From Flagellimonas hadalis (lineage in GTDB: Bacteria; Bacteroidota; Bacteroidia; Flavobacteriales; Flavobacteriaceae), in contig NZ_VNIK02000004.1 of assembly GCF_007785775.2 (NCBI RefSeq), positions 124,001-188,000 of the forward strand: 64,000 nucleotides of DNA, given 5' to 3'. A model generated the notes under the pieces. The model was not told the DNA's origin and did no database searches. It worked only from the letters and a program-made list of their open reading frames with translations. Each line of letters opens with the position of its first letter. Position 1 is the stretch's first letter. Shown piece after piece: positions 46,353-55,408 of this stretch. A program made the translations under genes and the position numbers.

Positions 46353-46368
46353 AAATGGATTGAAAGTA

Positions 46369-47598
46369 TTACGGACAGAATGCCTTCTCCCTTTTTCGTC
46401 TTGTGGTGGATTTCTGGAAGTAAATTATGGATGCTCCAATGCCAGCTCCCATCAGTGCAAGTAGTGCACCCACAATGCTGGAATAGGGCACCCCGAGACC
46501 AAAGACCATGGGGAGACCGCCGAGATAGGCCCCCGAGGCGTTACCCATGTTAAAGGCACTTTGGTTCATGGAAGACCCCAGCTTTTCTGCTCCTTTGGCA
46601 GCTTTGATGATGGCCGTTTGTATAGGCGCGGTCACAGAAAAAGTAATTACCCCCACCATAAAACTGATGATGAACATCGCATAGACATTCTCCGCCATGA
46701 TGGCATTGGCAATGAGGACGGTGGTCATGCTGAGCAGACTGATGACCACAGATTTGACCGGACTGAAGATCTCCACCATTTTGGCCCCCAAAAAGTTACC
46801 GATGAACATTCCCAGTCCAGCAACGATCATTACGTAGCTTACGCTGGTTTCAGGAAGTCCAGTGACCGATATGACCAAAGGTGCGATATAGCTGTACCAA
46901 GCAAAGAAGCCTCCTGTGCCCACAGTGGTGAGTGCTATCAGTGCCCATAATTTTTTGTTCTTGATCCCTTTTGTGGCGGTTTGACCTTCTTGGTTTTCCA
47001 ATTCACCGAAAGAATCCTGGGGCATCCAAAAGAAGAGACTTGCCAAGGTGGCCAATCCAGCTATTCCAACCAGTAAAAAGGATAAGCTCCAGTGCCACTC
47101 TTGTCCGATATAGGTTCCGAGCGGAACCCCTATCACATTGGCAATGGTGAGTCCCGAGAACATAATGGCCATGGCCTGTGCCGCCTTTCCGGGTTTGGCC
47201 AAGTAGCCGGATACCACAGCCCCTATTCCAAAGAAGGCACCATGGGGCATTCCTGATAAAAACCGAAAAAGGAGCATGACCCAATAGTTGCCCGAGAATG
47301 CGGACAAGGTATTGAAGACCGTGAACCAGAGCATCAGGAACAAAAGTGATTTTTTTGGGCTGAGGTTGTTGGTCAACCGTGCCATAAAAGGTGCACCTAC
47401 CACAACGCCGAGAGCATAAATGGCAATAAAGTGGCCCGATGTGGATATGGAAATGCCCATGGAATCTGCAATGTTGGGAAGAATGCCCATGATCACAAAT
47501 TCCGTTAGTCCTATACCAAACCCGCCTACGGCGAGGGATAGCAGCGCTTTTTTGTTTGTATGTCCCAGGTTGTTGTTCAAGCTCAGAATTCTTTTCAA
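46369..47598 (-). CDS. MFS transporter, AraJ-like sugar/drug efflux
   Basis: About 409 residues and 12 membrane helices, with features of DHA1/AraJ-like permeases (GFGIGLTEFVIMGILPNIA in helix 1, RFLSGMPHGAFFGIGA in helix 4). Likely exports sugars or drugs; the substrate is unknown. No ATG precedes helix 1. The open frame begins at a TTG at 47697, but a perfect -7 box lies inside it, so TTG at 47598 or 47580 is the more likely start. It lies upstream of the propeller regulator on the same strand. Confidence 0.82.
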   Translation of the reverse strand: MKRILSLNNNLGHTNKKALLSLAVGGFGIGLTEFVIMGILPNIADSMGISISTSGHFIAIYALGVVVGAPFMARLTNNLSPKKSLLFLMLWFTVFNTLSAFSGNYWVMLLFRFLSGMPHGAFFGIGAVVSGYLAKPGKAAQAMAIMFSGLTIANVIGVPLGTYIGQEWHWSLSFLLVGIAGLATLASLFFWMPQDSFGELENQEGQTATKGIKNKKLWALIALTTVGTGGFFAWYSYIAPLVISVTGLPETSVSYVMIVAGLGMFIGNFLGAKMVEIFSPVKSVVISLLSMTTVLIANAIMAENVYAMFIISFMVGVITFSVTAPIQTAIIKAAKGAEKLGSSMNQSAFNMGNASGAYLGGLPMVFGLGVPYSSIVGALLALMGAGIGASIIYFQKSTTRRKREKAFCP

Positions 47599-47611
47599 GT
47601 AAACCAAACAG

Positions 47612-47619
47612 CAAAAATA
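47612..47619 (-). promoter_or_regulatory. Candidate -7 box for the MFS gene
   Basis: Minus-strand TATTTTTG. It overlaps the N-terminal extension of the longest MFS frame and so argues for a downstream TTG start. Confidence 0.45.
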
Positions 47620-48164
47620 CGGAGGATTCGGTAAAAGGTCTGCAAGGATTTTTTCCAAAACCTGTTCGAAATTACCCTTTGGGGCAATACAAACCAATGG
47701 GAACGGAAAGTTAAAATAAATGCTTTGATTGGAACAGCCCTGAACAAAGGTGACTATTCAATAAAATTTGAAAATGAGTTAATGCTTCTCGAAGAAAAAA
47801 TACGGCCAGGGCTGTTTCATGGAACTAAAATAGTCTGCAACGGGAAATTGTGGGGAAACCCTTATCCATGATTACCCTTGCCGACGTAAGAGAACCATTT
47901 TACAAACAAAAATGCCCGTTACTGGGAACGGGCATTCAGGTACATTGATATCTAAGAAAAAGGCGGGCGGTGAAGGAATATGATAGCTAATTCAAACAGA
48001 CTTCCGAGAATTGTACAAAACTTAATGGATTTTGTCTTTTTAGAAGTAAGTCCTTATAGCCGCCCAGCCTTGGTTATTTAATCTATGACAAAGCAACCCA
48101 ATCGCTTTGTTGCAGGGGTACTTTTAAAACGGCAAGTACTAGTTTTAACAGAACTTTTGGGCAT
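47620..48164. other. 545-bp non-coding stretch between the MFS and AraC genes
   Basis: It holds the AraC-side terminator (47905-47936) and a 7-base hairpin (48088-48094 with 48104-48110). I see no convincing gene; a 33-codon plus-strand frame at 47978 has no supporting signal. Confidence 0.6.
47905..47936 (-). terminator. Terminator downstream of the AraC pair
   Basis: A 10-base stem (47911-47920 with 47927-47936, AATGCCCGTT) with a 6-base loop and a minus-strand T-run. It is 230 bases beyond the small AraC gene, implying a long 3' UTR or a short RNA in between. Confidence 0.75.
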
Positions 48165-48632
48165 TCAGGCCATATATACTTCTTGCTTGTAGAAAGCGTT
48201 TCGGTATCCGTTGGGGCTGATCCCCGTACTCTTTTTAAAAGCGGTGTAAAAACTGTTTTTGCTGTTGAAGCCCACTTCGTACATAATGGCCTTTACACTA
48301 AGGCTCGGATTGGACGCCAATAAACGTTTCGCTTCCTTTACCCGATACTCGCTCAAGTAGGTGTAAAAGTTTTTGGAAAAATAGGTGTTGATCACCTGGG
48401 ATACTTTGTACCTGTTGTGTTTGATGTGTTCGGCAAGATCGTCAAGGCCCATATCGTTGTTCCGATAGATTTTATCCTCGTCGAAGGCCTTTGTGATCAT
48501 GGCCCTGATCTTGAGGGCCTGTTCTTTTGTGAGTCCGGACTTTTCATATTTGCGCTGTCCGTGCTGTGCGATTATATTTTTGTCCTGTTCGCCCAGATAC
48601 TTCATTTTGATTTGATGGAGTAATCTTTTCAT
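48165..48632 (-). CDS. Stand-alone AraC-type DNA-binding protein
   Basis: 155 residues containing only the AraC double-HTH domain (about 55-150: LDDLAEHIKHNRYKVSQVINTYF, YRVKEAKRLLASNPSLSVKAIMYEVGFNSKNSFYTAFKKSTGISP). It lacks any sensor or membrane part. The domain is paralogous to the C-terminus of the 7TM AraC gene just upstream, sharing even the KYxKSGLT linker. The gap between them is 76 bases on the same strand. It could compete with or complement the longer regulator at shared sites. Confidence 0.88.
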   Translation of the reverse strand: MKRLLHQIKMKYLGEQDKNIIAQHGQRKYEKSGLTKEQALKIRAMITKAFDEDKIYRNNDMGLDDLAEHIKHNRYKVSQVINTYFSKNFYTYLSEYRVKEAKRLLASNPSLSVKAIMYEVGFNSKNSFYTAFKKSTGISPNGYRNAFYKQEVYMA

Positions 48633-48708
48633 TTGATTTGATGAATTTTTGATTGATGGATACTAGTTACATTCAAAAGAGGTGTTTTTAGGTGTTCCCG
48701 ATAAGAAT

Positions 48709-50223
48709 TTACTTCTTTCGGATGGTGTTCAGGTATTGGCTAGGGGTTAGATCGGTATCTTTTTTAAAGGCCTTGTTGAAGGATACCTTGTTGTTAAAGC
48801 CTACTTCATAGGCAATATCGATGATGTTGAGTTCATTCTGTTCATTGAGGAGCTTTTTGGCCTCTTTCACACGAAAGGTGTTCACAAATTCGTGGAAGTT
48901 CATTCCAAAATGTTCGTTGATCAATTGGGAGGCATTGTGACGGGTGGTGTCCATTTTTTCGGCCACCATGTCAAGGTTGATGTCATTTTTCAGGTACAAT
49001 TTTTGGTTTTGGAACAGGTCATGGAGCACCTCTTTCAGTTCTAGGGAAAGACTATCCGTCAGCCCGGATTTTACATACTTCTCCGGGAACAACTGATTGG
49101 TATAGGCATAAAGGCCACTGAAAACATCGGGCTGTACGTTGGCGGCATAGCCTACATAGAGTACCATAAGGCTCATCATCACTATGGGGGCATGGTAGAA
49201 AAAACCACTGTTCTTGCCCATGATGACCAAAATGCCGAAAATGATATAAACGACCACATAGCTGGCGTGGATCCTATACATGTTTCTTTGCCAGACTCGG
49301 GTTCTATTGGATAGCCCTTCATCGCTTTTTGAAATGATGAGATGGACAAAATAGGCATAAACGGCCAATGAAATGGCTTTGAGGGACACCAATGGTAAAA
49401 GCTGTGCCGAATCGCCGGGGTTTAGACCATTTTCGAGCCTATCGAGCATGAGGTTTATTTTTTCTGGACCCGATAAGGAATATACCTCTGCCATTAAATA
49501 TATGGTCAGTAGGAGTGTAGGAAAAAAATGTAAAAGGTCCTTGGGCGTAAAATCCTTGGATTGCGATACCCTCCTAAAATAAAGAAAGAGCAATGGTCCA
49601 TACAAGAGCGCCGACCAAGTGGTCATCAAATAGGTATGGGGAAATTGGAACACATAATTGGTATTGTTGGCGCAGATATTCAGTATAAAAACGGAATGGA
49701 TGAACACAAAAACGGCTATGAGGACCCTAGCCTGTTTGTCAATTTTCTTATTGAGCAAGACCACTGACATTACGTATAAACCAATGATGGCCACAAAAAA
49801 ATAGATGATGGACCAGGTATTCATCTTGGGCAGTACCGTTCCGGATATTTTTTTGAACCTGTCCGTGGCCCTGATGTCATCAAAGCCTTCATGCATCAGA
49901 AAATTTGGCCGAAAGTCTATTTTAAAATAGTCATATATATAGGATATGGCCTTGTCTCCATTGTCCTCGGCAGCTTCGCTAAGGGCCAGTTTTTTGATGA
50001 TATGTATTCGTTGTTCCGTGTCCGTTGACCCCAGATTTTTCTCATAGATGGGGATGGCCTTTTTGTAGCGGTGGATGTTGAAATAATAGTCGGCCCAATC
50101 CAATGAATCCTGAAAACTAACAGGAATGTCGTCGGGGGTTATGGTTGGAGGGGTCTTCCCCCATAGGCAGGCCATAGGGAACAACAGGGTAATCAGGACA
50201 ATAAGCCTGGTGACTTGCCTCAT
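48709..50223 (-). CDS. 7TM AraC-family transcription regulator
   Basis: 504 residues from the ATG at 50223, giving a signal peptide-like start. The open frame to 50256 begins at TTG. A periplasmic TPR-like region (about 25-130, LDWADYYFNIHRYKKAIPIYE) is followed by seven membrane helices (about 140-375) and a cytosolic AraC domain (about 395-504, NLDMVAEKMDTTRHNASQLI then INIIDIAYEVGFNNKVSFNKAFK-type HTH). It probably senses an extracytoplasmic signal and controls PUL 2, from which it diverges. Confidence 0.88.
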   Translation of the reverse strand: MRQVTRLIVLITLLFPMACLWGKTPPTITPDDIPVSFQDSLDWADYYFNIHRYKKAIPIYEKNLGSTDTEQRIHIIKKLALSEAAEDNGDKAISYIYDYFKIDFRPNFLMHEGFDDIRATDRFKKISGTVLPKMNTWSIIYFFVAIIGLYVMSVVLLNKKIDKQARVLIAVFVFIHSVFILNICANNTNYVFQFPHTYLMTTWSALLYGPLLFLYFRRVSQSKDFTPKDLLHFFPTLLLTIYLMAEVYSLSGPEKINLMLDRLENGLNPGDSAQLLPLVSLKAISLAVYAYFVHLIISKSDEGLSNRTRVWQRNMYRIHASYVVVYIIFGILVIMGKNSGFFYHAPIVMMSLMVLYVGYAANVQPDVFSGLYAYTNQLFPEKYVKSGLTDSLSLELKEVLHDLFQNQKLYLKNDINLDMVAEKMDTTRHNASQLINEHFGMNFHEFVNTFRVKEAKKLLNEQNELNIIDIAYEVGFNNKVSFNKAFKKDTDLTPSQYLNTIRKK

Positions 50224-50347
50224 TTTTGATTGATGATGAATTTGATTGGTCAACAATTTAAGAAAATAAGAGGTTCAAAATGTGACAGACAACCGGTTAA
50301 AGTAAGCCCCGATAATAGTTTACCTTTTAAAAATACAAAATAAGTTA

Positions 50348-50380
50348 TTGATTTTCAATTAAATAAAGAGATTATCTTTT
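50348..50380 (+). promoter_or_regulatory. Candidate promoter of PUL 2
   Basis: TTG (50348-50350), a 22-base spacer, then TATCTTTT (50373-50380), one base off the -7 consensus. It lies in the 253-bp divergent region between the AraC and SusC genes. An imperfect box fits a promoter that needs an activator. Confidence 0.4.
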
Positions 50381-50476
50381 TGGTTCGACCTCGTGTTAAA
50401 GTTTTGCCAATGCTTTTTATTGGAGAATAAATGAGAAAAAGTCAACTTCGTAATTGACTAATTCAAAATCAAACAA

Positions 50477-53400
50477 ATGAAGACAAGGCTGAATGCAGTC
50501 CCAGTGCTGCTATTTATGTTACTTGTGCAATTCTCGTTTGCACAAAACAAGACAATTACGGGAACGGTGACCACTGCTCCCGATGGAATGCCACTTCCAG
50601 GGGCAAATGTTATTGTAAAGGGCACCACAACGGGCGTCCAAACAGATTTTGATGGAAATTATTCCATATCTGCGAGTGCAGGACAAACGTTGGTCTTTTC
50701 GTACTTGGGTTACAAATCCATTGAACAGGCTGTTGGAAACCGTTCTGTCATCAATGTAAGCTTGGAAGAGGATGCCCAGGCCTTGGAGGAGGTGATCGTA
50801 ACGGCGTACGGTACCAGTACCAAGGAAGCCTTCACGGGTTCCGCCAGTGTGATCGGTGCCGCGGACTTGGAAGTAAGGAACGTGACGTCCCCGATTGCCG
50901 CCATCGAAGGTAGGGCTACGGGTGTCCAGTTCACATCCGCTTCCGGTCAGCCCGGATCATCACCCGGCATAGTCATACGAGGGGTGGGAACGCTAAATAG
51001 TTCGCCTGATCCTTTGTTCATTGTGGATGGTGTCCAATATGAAGGAGCATTGAACACCATTAACCAAGAGGATATCAAATCATTTACCATTCTCAAGGAT
51101 GCAGCTTCAACATCGCTGTATGGATCAAGGGCTGCCAATGGGGTGGTGATGATCACCACCAAGAGCGGTAAAAAAGGAGGGATAAAAGTAAATGCTTCCA
51201 TGCAGTACGGTCTGGTTTCCAGAGGAATCCCTGCTTATGAAGAGGTCACTCCCGGTCAGTACTATGAGGTGATGTGGGAGGCCTTGCGAAATTCTGGTGC
51301 AGGTGGAGGAGATCCAGCTTATGCTTCTGCGAATATCTACAACAGTCTCGGATACAATCCATTTAATGTGCCCAACGACCAGGTCGTAGGAACGGACGGT
51401 AGACTTAATCCCAATGCCAATGTCATTTTTAAGAGCTTGGACTGGTACGATCTAATGGATAGGACAGGTGTCAGGCAAAACTATAATGTCAATGTTTCAG
51501 GCGGTGGTGAAGACCATACCGTTTTCTTTTCCGCATCCTATTTGGATGAGGAAGGGTTTGTGGTCACTTCAGGGTTTGACCGTTTGACGACCCGTCTCAA
51601 TGCAGAGTTTGATGTCAGTGACCGTGTGAAGATCGGTGGTAGTGCCAACGTTACCATTTCGGAATCTGTTGGGCCAAGTTCTGCCGGTACGGGAAGCATC
51701 GTGAATCCTTTTGGCTTTGCCAAGAACATTGGTTCCATCTACCCAGTTTATGTGAACGACCTACAAGGAAACCTTGTGCTTGATGCCGGGGGCAACCCAA
51801 TATTCGACAACGGTGAGGGATATCCAGAGTACAACACTGGATCAAGGCCCATCAGCCAAGGGCGCCATGCATTGCAAGAGCTCTTGCTGAACGACGAAAG
51901 GGATAGGGACAATACCTATGGTTTCAGGTTCTTCACCGATGTTGAGATCTTCGATGGGCTCAGGGCCAGGATCAACTATGGACGGGACATCAATGAAGGT
52001 CTGGAAAAGGAGTATGAGAACAACATTATTGGGGATGCCCAGCCCACAGGAAGGTACAGTGAAGCGAGAAATAGGAGACAAGTGGAAAATTTCAACCAGA
52101 TCTTGACTTATACCAAGAGTTTCAATGACATTCACAATGTGGAGATCACAGCAGGGCATGAAAGCTATGAAAGGACTTATTCCGGCAACACTTCGTTGGC
52201 CATCAACCAAACGGCCGAAGGGATATATGAGTTTGACAACTTTGCCACGCCAGTAAGCTTGGGTGGCTCCACGACCAACAAGACGTTGGAAGGTTATTTC
52301 ATGAGGGCCAACTATAATTTTGATAATAAATACTATATCAGTGCTTCTGCCAGAAAGGATGGCTCTTCTGTGTTCAGCAAGGTATCCAGATGGGGTACTT
52401 TTTATTCCGTTGGTGCCTCTTGGCGAATAGACCAAGAAGGTTTTATGGATAATGTATCCTTTGTTGATCAACTGAAGTTAAGGGGTTCTTATGGGGAATT
52501 GGGAAATGATGCCCTGGGCAGTCCAGTGGACTATTTCATATCCCAGCCTAGATATTCCCTTACCTCCAATGCAGGTAATCCGGCCATCATCTATTCAGAT
52601 ATAGGCAACTCAGATTTGATATGGGAAACACAGGAGAGTTTTGATGTGGCGTTGGAATTTGCCTTGTTCAACAATTTCTTGGATGGTTCGGTCGAATACT
52701 ACAAGAAAAGTTCATCCAAGTTGCTCTATGACCTGCCCATTGCGTTGAGCAATGGTTTGAACACGGTCCCTACCAACATTGGCGACATGTACAATTCAGG
52801 TTTTGAGATTGGCCTTACCACACATTTGGTCAATCAGAATGACTTTAGGTGGGATCTTACCTTTCAGGCTTCGACATTTAAGAATGAGATTACCTCCCTG
52901 CCAGACCCATTTATAACCGGTTCAAAACGCTGGGATATAGGACGTTCACGATATGATTTCTATCTGTTGAGAACCGCTGGTGTAGATCCCGAAACAGGGG
53001 ATCAGCTGTTCCTGATGTTCGAATTGGACGAGGATGGAAACAGTGTCCCCGTATTGGATGGGAACGGTGTCCAAGAAACCACTAACAACTGGGAGGAGAC
53101 TGAAAGAGCCTATACAGGGGACAGCTCTCTTCCCGATCTTTTGGGATCTGTTGCGAACAGTCTAAGCTACAAAGGGTTTTCGCTTGACTTCCTGATTACC
53201 TATGGTATTGGCGGTAAGATCCTGGACAACGGTTATTCTGCCATGATGCACAGTGGGGATTTTGGAGACTCATACCATCCAGATATCCTAAAGGCTTGGA
53301 GACAACCCGGAGATATTACGGATGTGCCCAGATTGGAAAGTGGGAACCCTGATTTGGTACGTACACAATCTGACCGTTTCTTGACCGATGCCTCTTTTTG

Positions 53401-53617
53401 GGCATTGAAAAATGTCAATATCGGATATAGCTTCGGGGACAACATTGTGGAGCAACTAGGGGTGGACAATCTGAGACTGTCGGTAACCGGTGAAAACTTG
53501 TTCCTAAATAGCAAAAGAACCGGGCTGAACCCACAGTACAACTTGGCAGGAACTCCTTCTGGAAACGATTATAACCCCGCACGGATCATCTCTGTAGGTT
53601 TAAACGTAGCATTTTAA
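50477..53617 (+). CDS. SusC/RagA family TonB-linked transporter of PUL 2
   Basis: 1046 residues: signal peptide (cleavage after FSFAQ), CarboxypepD_reg-like domain, TonB box (EEVIVTAYGTS), plug with FIVDGVQYEGALN and SLYGSRAANGVVMITTKSGKKG, and a barrel ending in Phe (VGLNVAF). The substrate cannot be read from the sequence, as no enzyme is adjacent. It pairs with SusD 24 bases downstream. Confidence 0.96.
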   Translation: MKTRLNAVPVLLFMLLVQFSFAQNKTITGTVTTAPDGMPLPGANVIVKGTTTGVQTDFDGNYSISASAGQTLVFSYLGYKSIEQAVGNRSVINVSLEEDAQALEEVIVTAYGTSTKEAFTGSASVIGAADLEVRNVTSPIAAIEGRATGVQFTSASGQPGSSPGIVIRGVGTLNSSPDPLFIVDGVQYEGALNTINQEDIKSFTILKDAASTSLYGSRAANGVVMITTKSGKKGGIKVNASMQYGLVSRGIPAYEEVTPGQYYEVMWEALRNSGAGGGDPAYASANIYNSLGYNPFNVPNDQVVGTDGRLNPNANVIFKSLDWYDLMDRTGVRQNYNVNVSGGGEDHTVFFSASYLDEEGFVVTSGFDRLTTRLNAEFDVSDRVKIGGSANVTISESVGPSSAGTGSIVNPFGFAKNIGSIYPVYVNDLQGNLVLDAGGNPIFDNGEGYPEYNTGSRPISQGRHALQELLLNDERDRDNTYGFRFFTDVEIFDGLRARINYGRDINEGLEKEYENNIIGDAQPTGRYSEARNRRQVENFNQILTYTKSFNDIHNVEITAGHESYERTYSGNTSLAINQTAEGIYEFDNFATPVSLGGSTTNKTLEGYFMRANYNFDNKYYISASARKDGSSVFSKVSRWGTFYSVGASWRIDQEGFMDNVSFVDQLKLRGSYGELGNDALGSPVDYFISQPRYSLTSNAGNPAIIYSDIGNSDLIWETQESFDVALEFALFNNFLDGSVEYYKKSSSKLLYDLPIALSNGLNTVPTNIGDMYNSGFEIGLTTHLVNQNDFRWDLTFQASTFKNEITSLPDPFITGSKRWDIGRSRYDFYLLRTAGVDPETGDQLFLMFELDEDGNSVPVLDGNGVQETTNNWEETERAYTGDSSLPDLLGSVANSLSYKGFSLDFLITYGIGGKILDNGYSAMMHSGDFGDSYHPDILKAWRQPGDITDVPRLESGNPDLVRTQSDRFLTDASFWALKNVNIGYSFGDNIVEQLGVDNLRLSVTGENLFLNSKRTGLNPQYNLAGTPSGNDYNPARIISVGLNVAF

Positions 53618-53641
53618 TAAAAACAATAAAACATAATAGTT

Positions 53642-55285
53642 ATGTTAAGCAAAATAAAATTCATGTTATTCGTAATACTGGCTGTTACAATAACGTCATG
53701 TGACGAAGATTTTCTGGAGACAAAGCCGACAGATGCCATTTCTGCCAATGACGCACTTGCCACCGCAGAAAATATGGCACTCATTCTGAACGGACTGCAC
53801 CGTGGTCTCTACGCCCAATCCCAGACCATACTGCCCGGGGGCGATTCCAATAGGGCGGGCAATCACTATTGGATACCACTTGGCGATAATATTGCGGGAG
53901 GGGTGATCCATACAGCCAGCTCCAATAATTTGGGATGGCAGGATGAAACACGATGGACATCGCATACCCAAGAAACTTCCTTGACATCGGAACTCCTGTG
54001 GTACCATAGATACAATATCATCGCCAGTTCAAATGCCATCATCAACAAAGCGACAGATGGAAGCTTGGTGGAAGATGATAGACTACGCGAAATATTGGGA
54101 CAGGCCTATACCTATAGGGTGTATGCATACCTTTCCTTGATCCAGCACTATGCCAAAGGCTATTTGATTGGGAACCCTACCTCAGATCCAGGGGTACCAC
54201 TGTTGTTTTCTTCGGAGGCCCCCTTTACTAGTGCCCCACGGTCTACTGTGGAAGAAATCTATAACCAAATGGAACTGGATATTGATGCGGCCATCGGCTA
54301 TTTTGAAAATGCTACGGCCAGACCAACAGGTACCGCTGATGCCAAATCCCAACTCAATATAGATGTGGCCTATGGCCTGAAGGCCAGGGTGGCCCTTTCG
54401 AAAGGAGATTGGCAAACCGCAGCGGATGCCGCTGTCATGGCACGCCAGAACTATCCATTGATGGACGAGGCCGATTGGAAATCCGGATTCAACACCACCC
54501 TATTGCCAGAAGTGATCTGGGGGAGCAATGTGATCACTACGGAAACCACTTTTTTTCGTTCCTATTTCTATTTGATCTGCAATACGTTCAACGGAAGCCA
54601 TAACAGGAACAGCCCTAAAATCGTGGACAGAAGGTTGTATGACCAGATTCCCGACACAGACTATAGAAAAGATGTGTTCTTGGCCGATGCACCCAATACC
54701 AATAGCTCCGCATCCAATGGGCAAGGTGGTTTTGGCAATGACCCCAATTATGACAACGAGGATGAGTTCAATGCCAAAAGGCTGGAGTACCAAGAGCAAT
54801 ATGGTTGGACCAGCGCACACAATGAACATCCCTATATGCAGGTGAAGTTTTTGCAGAAGAACCCAGGTACCACCGATCCCGATGACATCATCTACATGCG
54901 CTCTGCCGAAATGTACTTGATCGAGGCCGAGGCAATGGCCATGATGAACGACATACCTGGGGCACAGGCAGCCCTTGAACCCTTGGGAACCGCAAGGGAT
55001 AGCAATTATGACGTTTCCATCTACAACACCCAAGAATCCTTGATGGAGCACATCAAGTTCCAGAGGGGCGTGGAGCTGTATGGCGAAGGCTTCCTGTATA
55101 CGGACAAGATCCGTTGGGATGAAGGAATAGACCATGCGGCCGATGGAGGCTCTGGCGCATCCCAAGTGTTGTACCAGAATGGCTTCCAGCAGGACAGGCC
55201 TTCAGTAAACGACGATTGGATCTTTAAGATCCCACAAAAAGAGATCGATGCCAATCCGAACCTAGGTCCCGGCGATCAAAATTAA
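53642..55285 (+). CDS. SusD/RagB family nutrient-binding lipoprotein of PUL 2
   Basis: 547 residues. Lipoprotein signal with TSCDEDFLETKPTDA, an acidic surface-export tail and a classic SusD start. Helical TPR core (ILGQAYTYRVYAYLSLIQHYA) and a C-terminal DDWIFKIPQKEIDANPNL ending, which is standard for the family. It forms the lid of the PUL 2 transporter. A terminator follows within 30 bases. Confidence 0.95.
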   Translation: MLSKIKFMLFVILAVTITSCDEDFLETKPTDAISANDALATAENMALILNGLHRGLYAQSQTILPGGDSNRAGNHYWIPLGDNIAGGVIHTASSNNLGWQDETRWTSHTQETSLTSELLWYHRYNIIASSNAIINKATDGSLVEDDRLREILGQAYTYRVYAYLSLIQHYAKGYLIGNPTSDPGVPLLFSSEAPFTSAPRSTVEEIYNQMELDIDAAIGYFENATARPTGTADAKSQLNIDVAYGLKARVALSKGDWQTAADAAVMARQNYPLMDEADWKSGFNTTLLPEVIWGSNVITTETTFFRSYFYLICNTFNGSHNRNSPKIVDRRLYDQIPDTDYRKDVFLADAPNTNSSASNGQGGFGNDPNYDNEDEFNAKRLEYQEQYGWTSAHNEHPYMQVKFLQKNPGTTDPDDIIYMRSAEMYLIEAEAMAMMNDIPGAQAALEPLGTARDSNYDVSIYNTQESLMEHIKFQRGVELYGEGFLYTDKIRWDEGIDHAADGGSGASQVLYQNGFQQDRPSVNDDWIFKIPQKEIDANPNLGPGDQN

Positions 55286-55313
55286 TACCAATACTGACCA
55301 AATTGGAAGATGG

Positions 55314-55347
55314 TAAAGGCCCTTTCTCTTAAGAGAAAGGGCCTTTA
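55314..55347. terminator. Perfect palindromic bidirectional terminator
   Basis: A 34-base perfect palindrome (arms 55314-55330 and 55331-55347) with A- and T-rich ends, between the convergent SusD (PUL 2) and LytS genes, 62 bases from the LytS stop. Confidence 0.88.
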
Positions 55348-55408
55348 TATTGATGACGATATTAGCAGGGATAGGAATGAACCAATTTCTGGAGTCCATT
55401 ACGATCAC

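Noticed and set aside
47978..48079. 33-codon plus-strand frame between the MFS and AraC genes
   Set aside because: No promoter, no convincing composition, and it lies in the 3' region of the opposite-strand AraC transcript.
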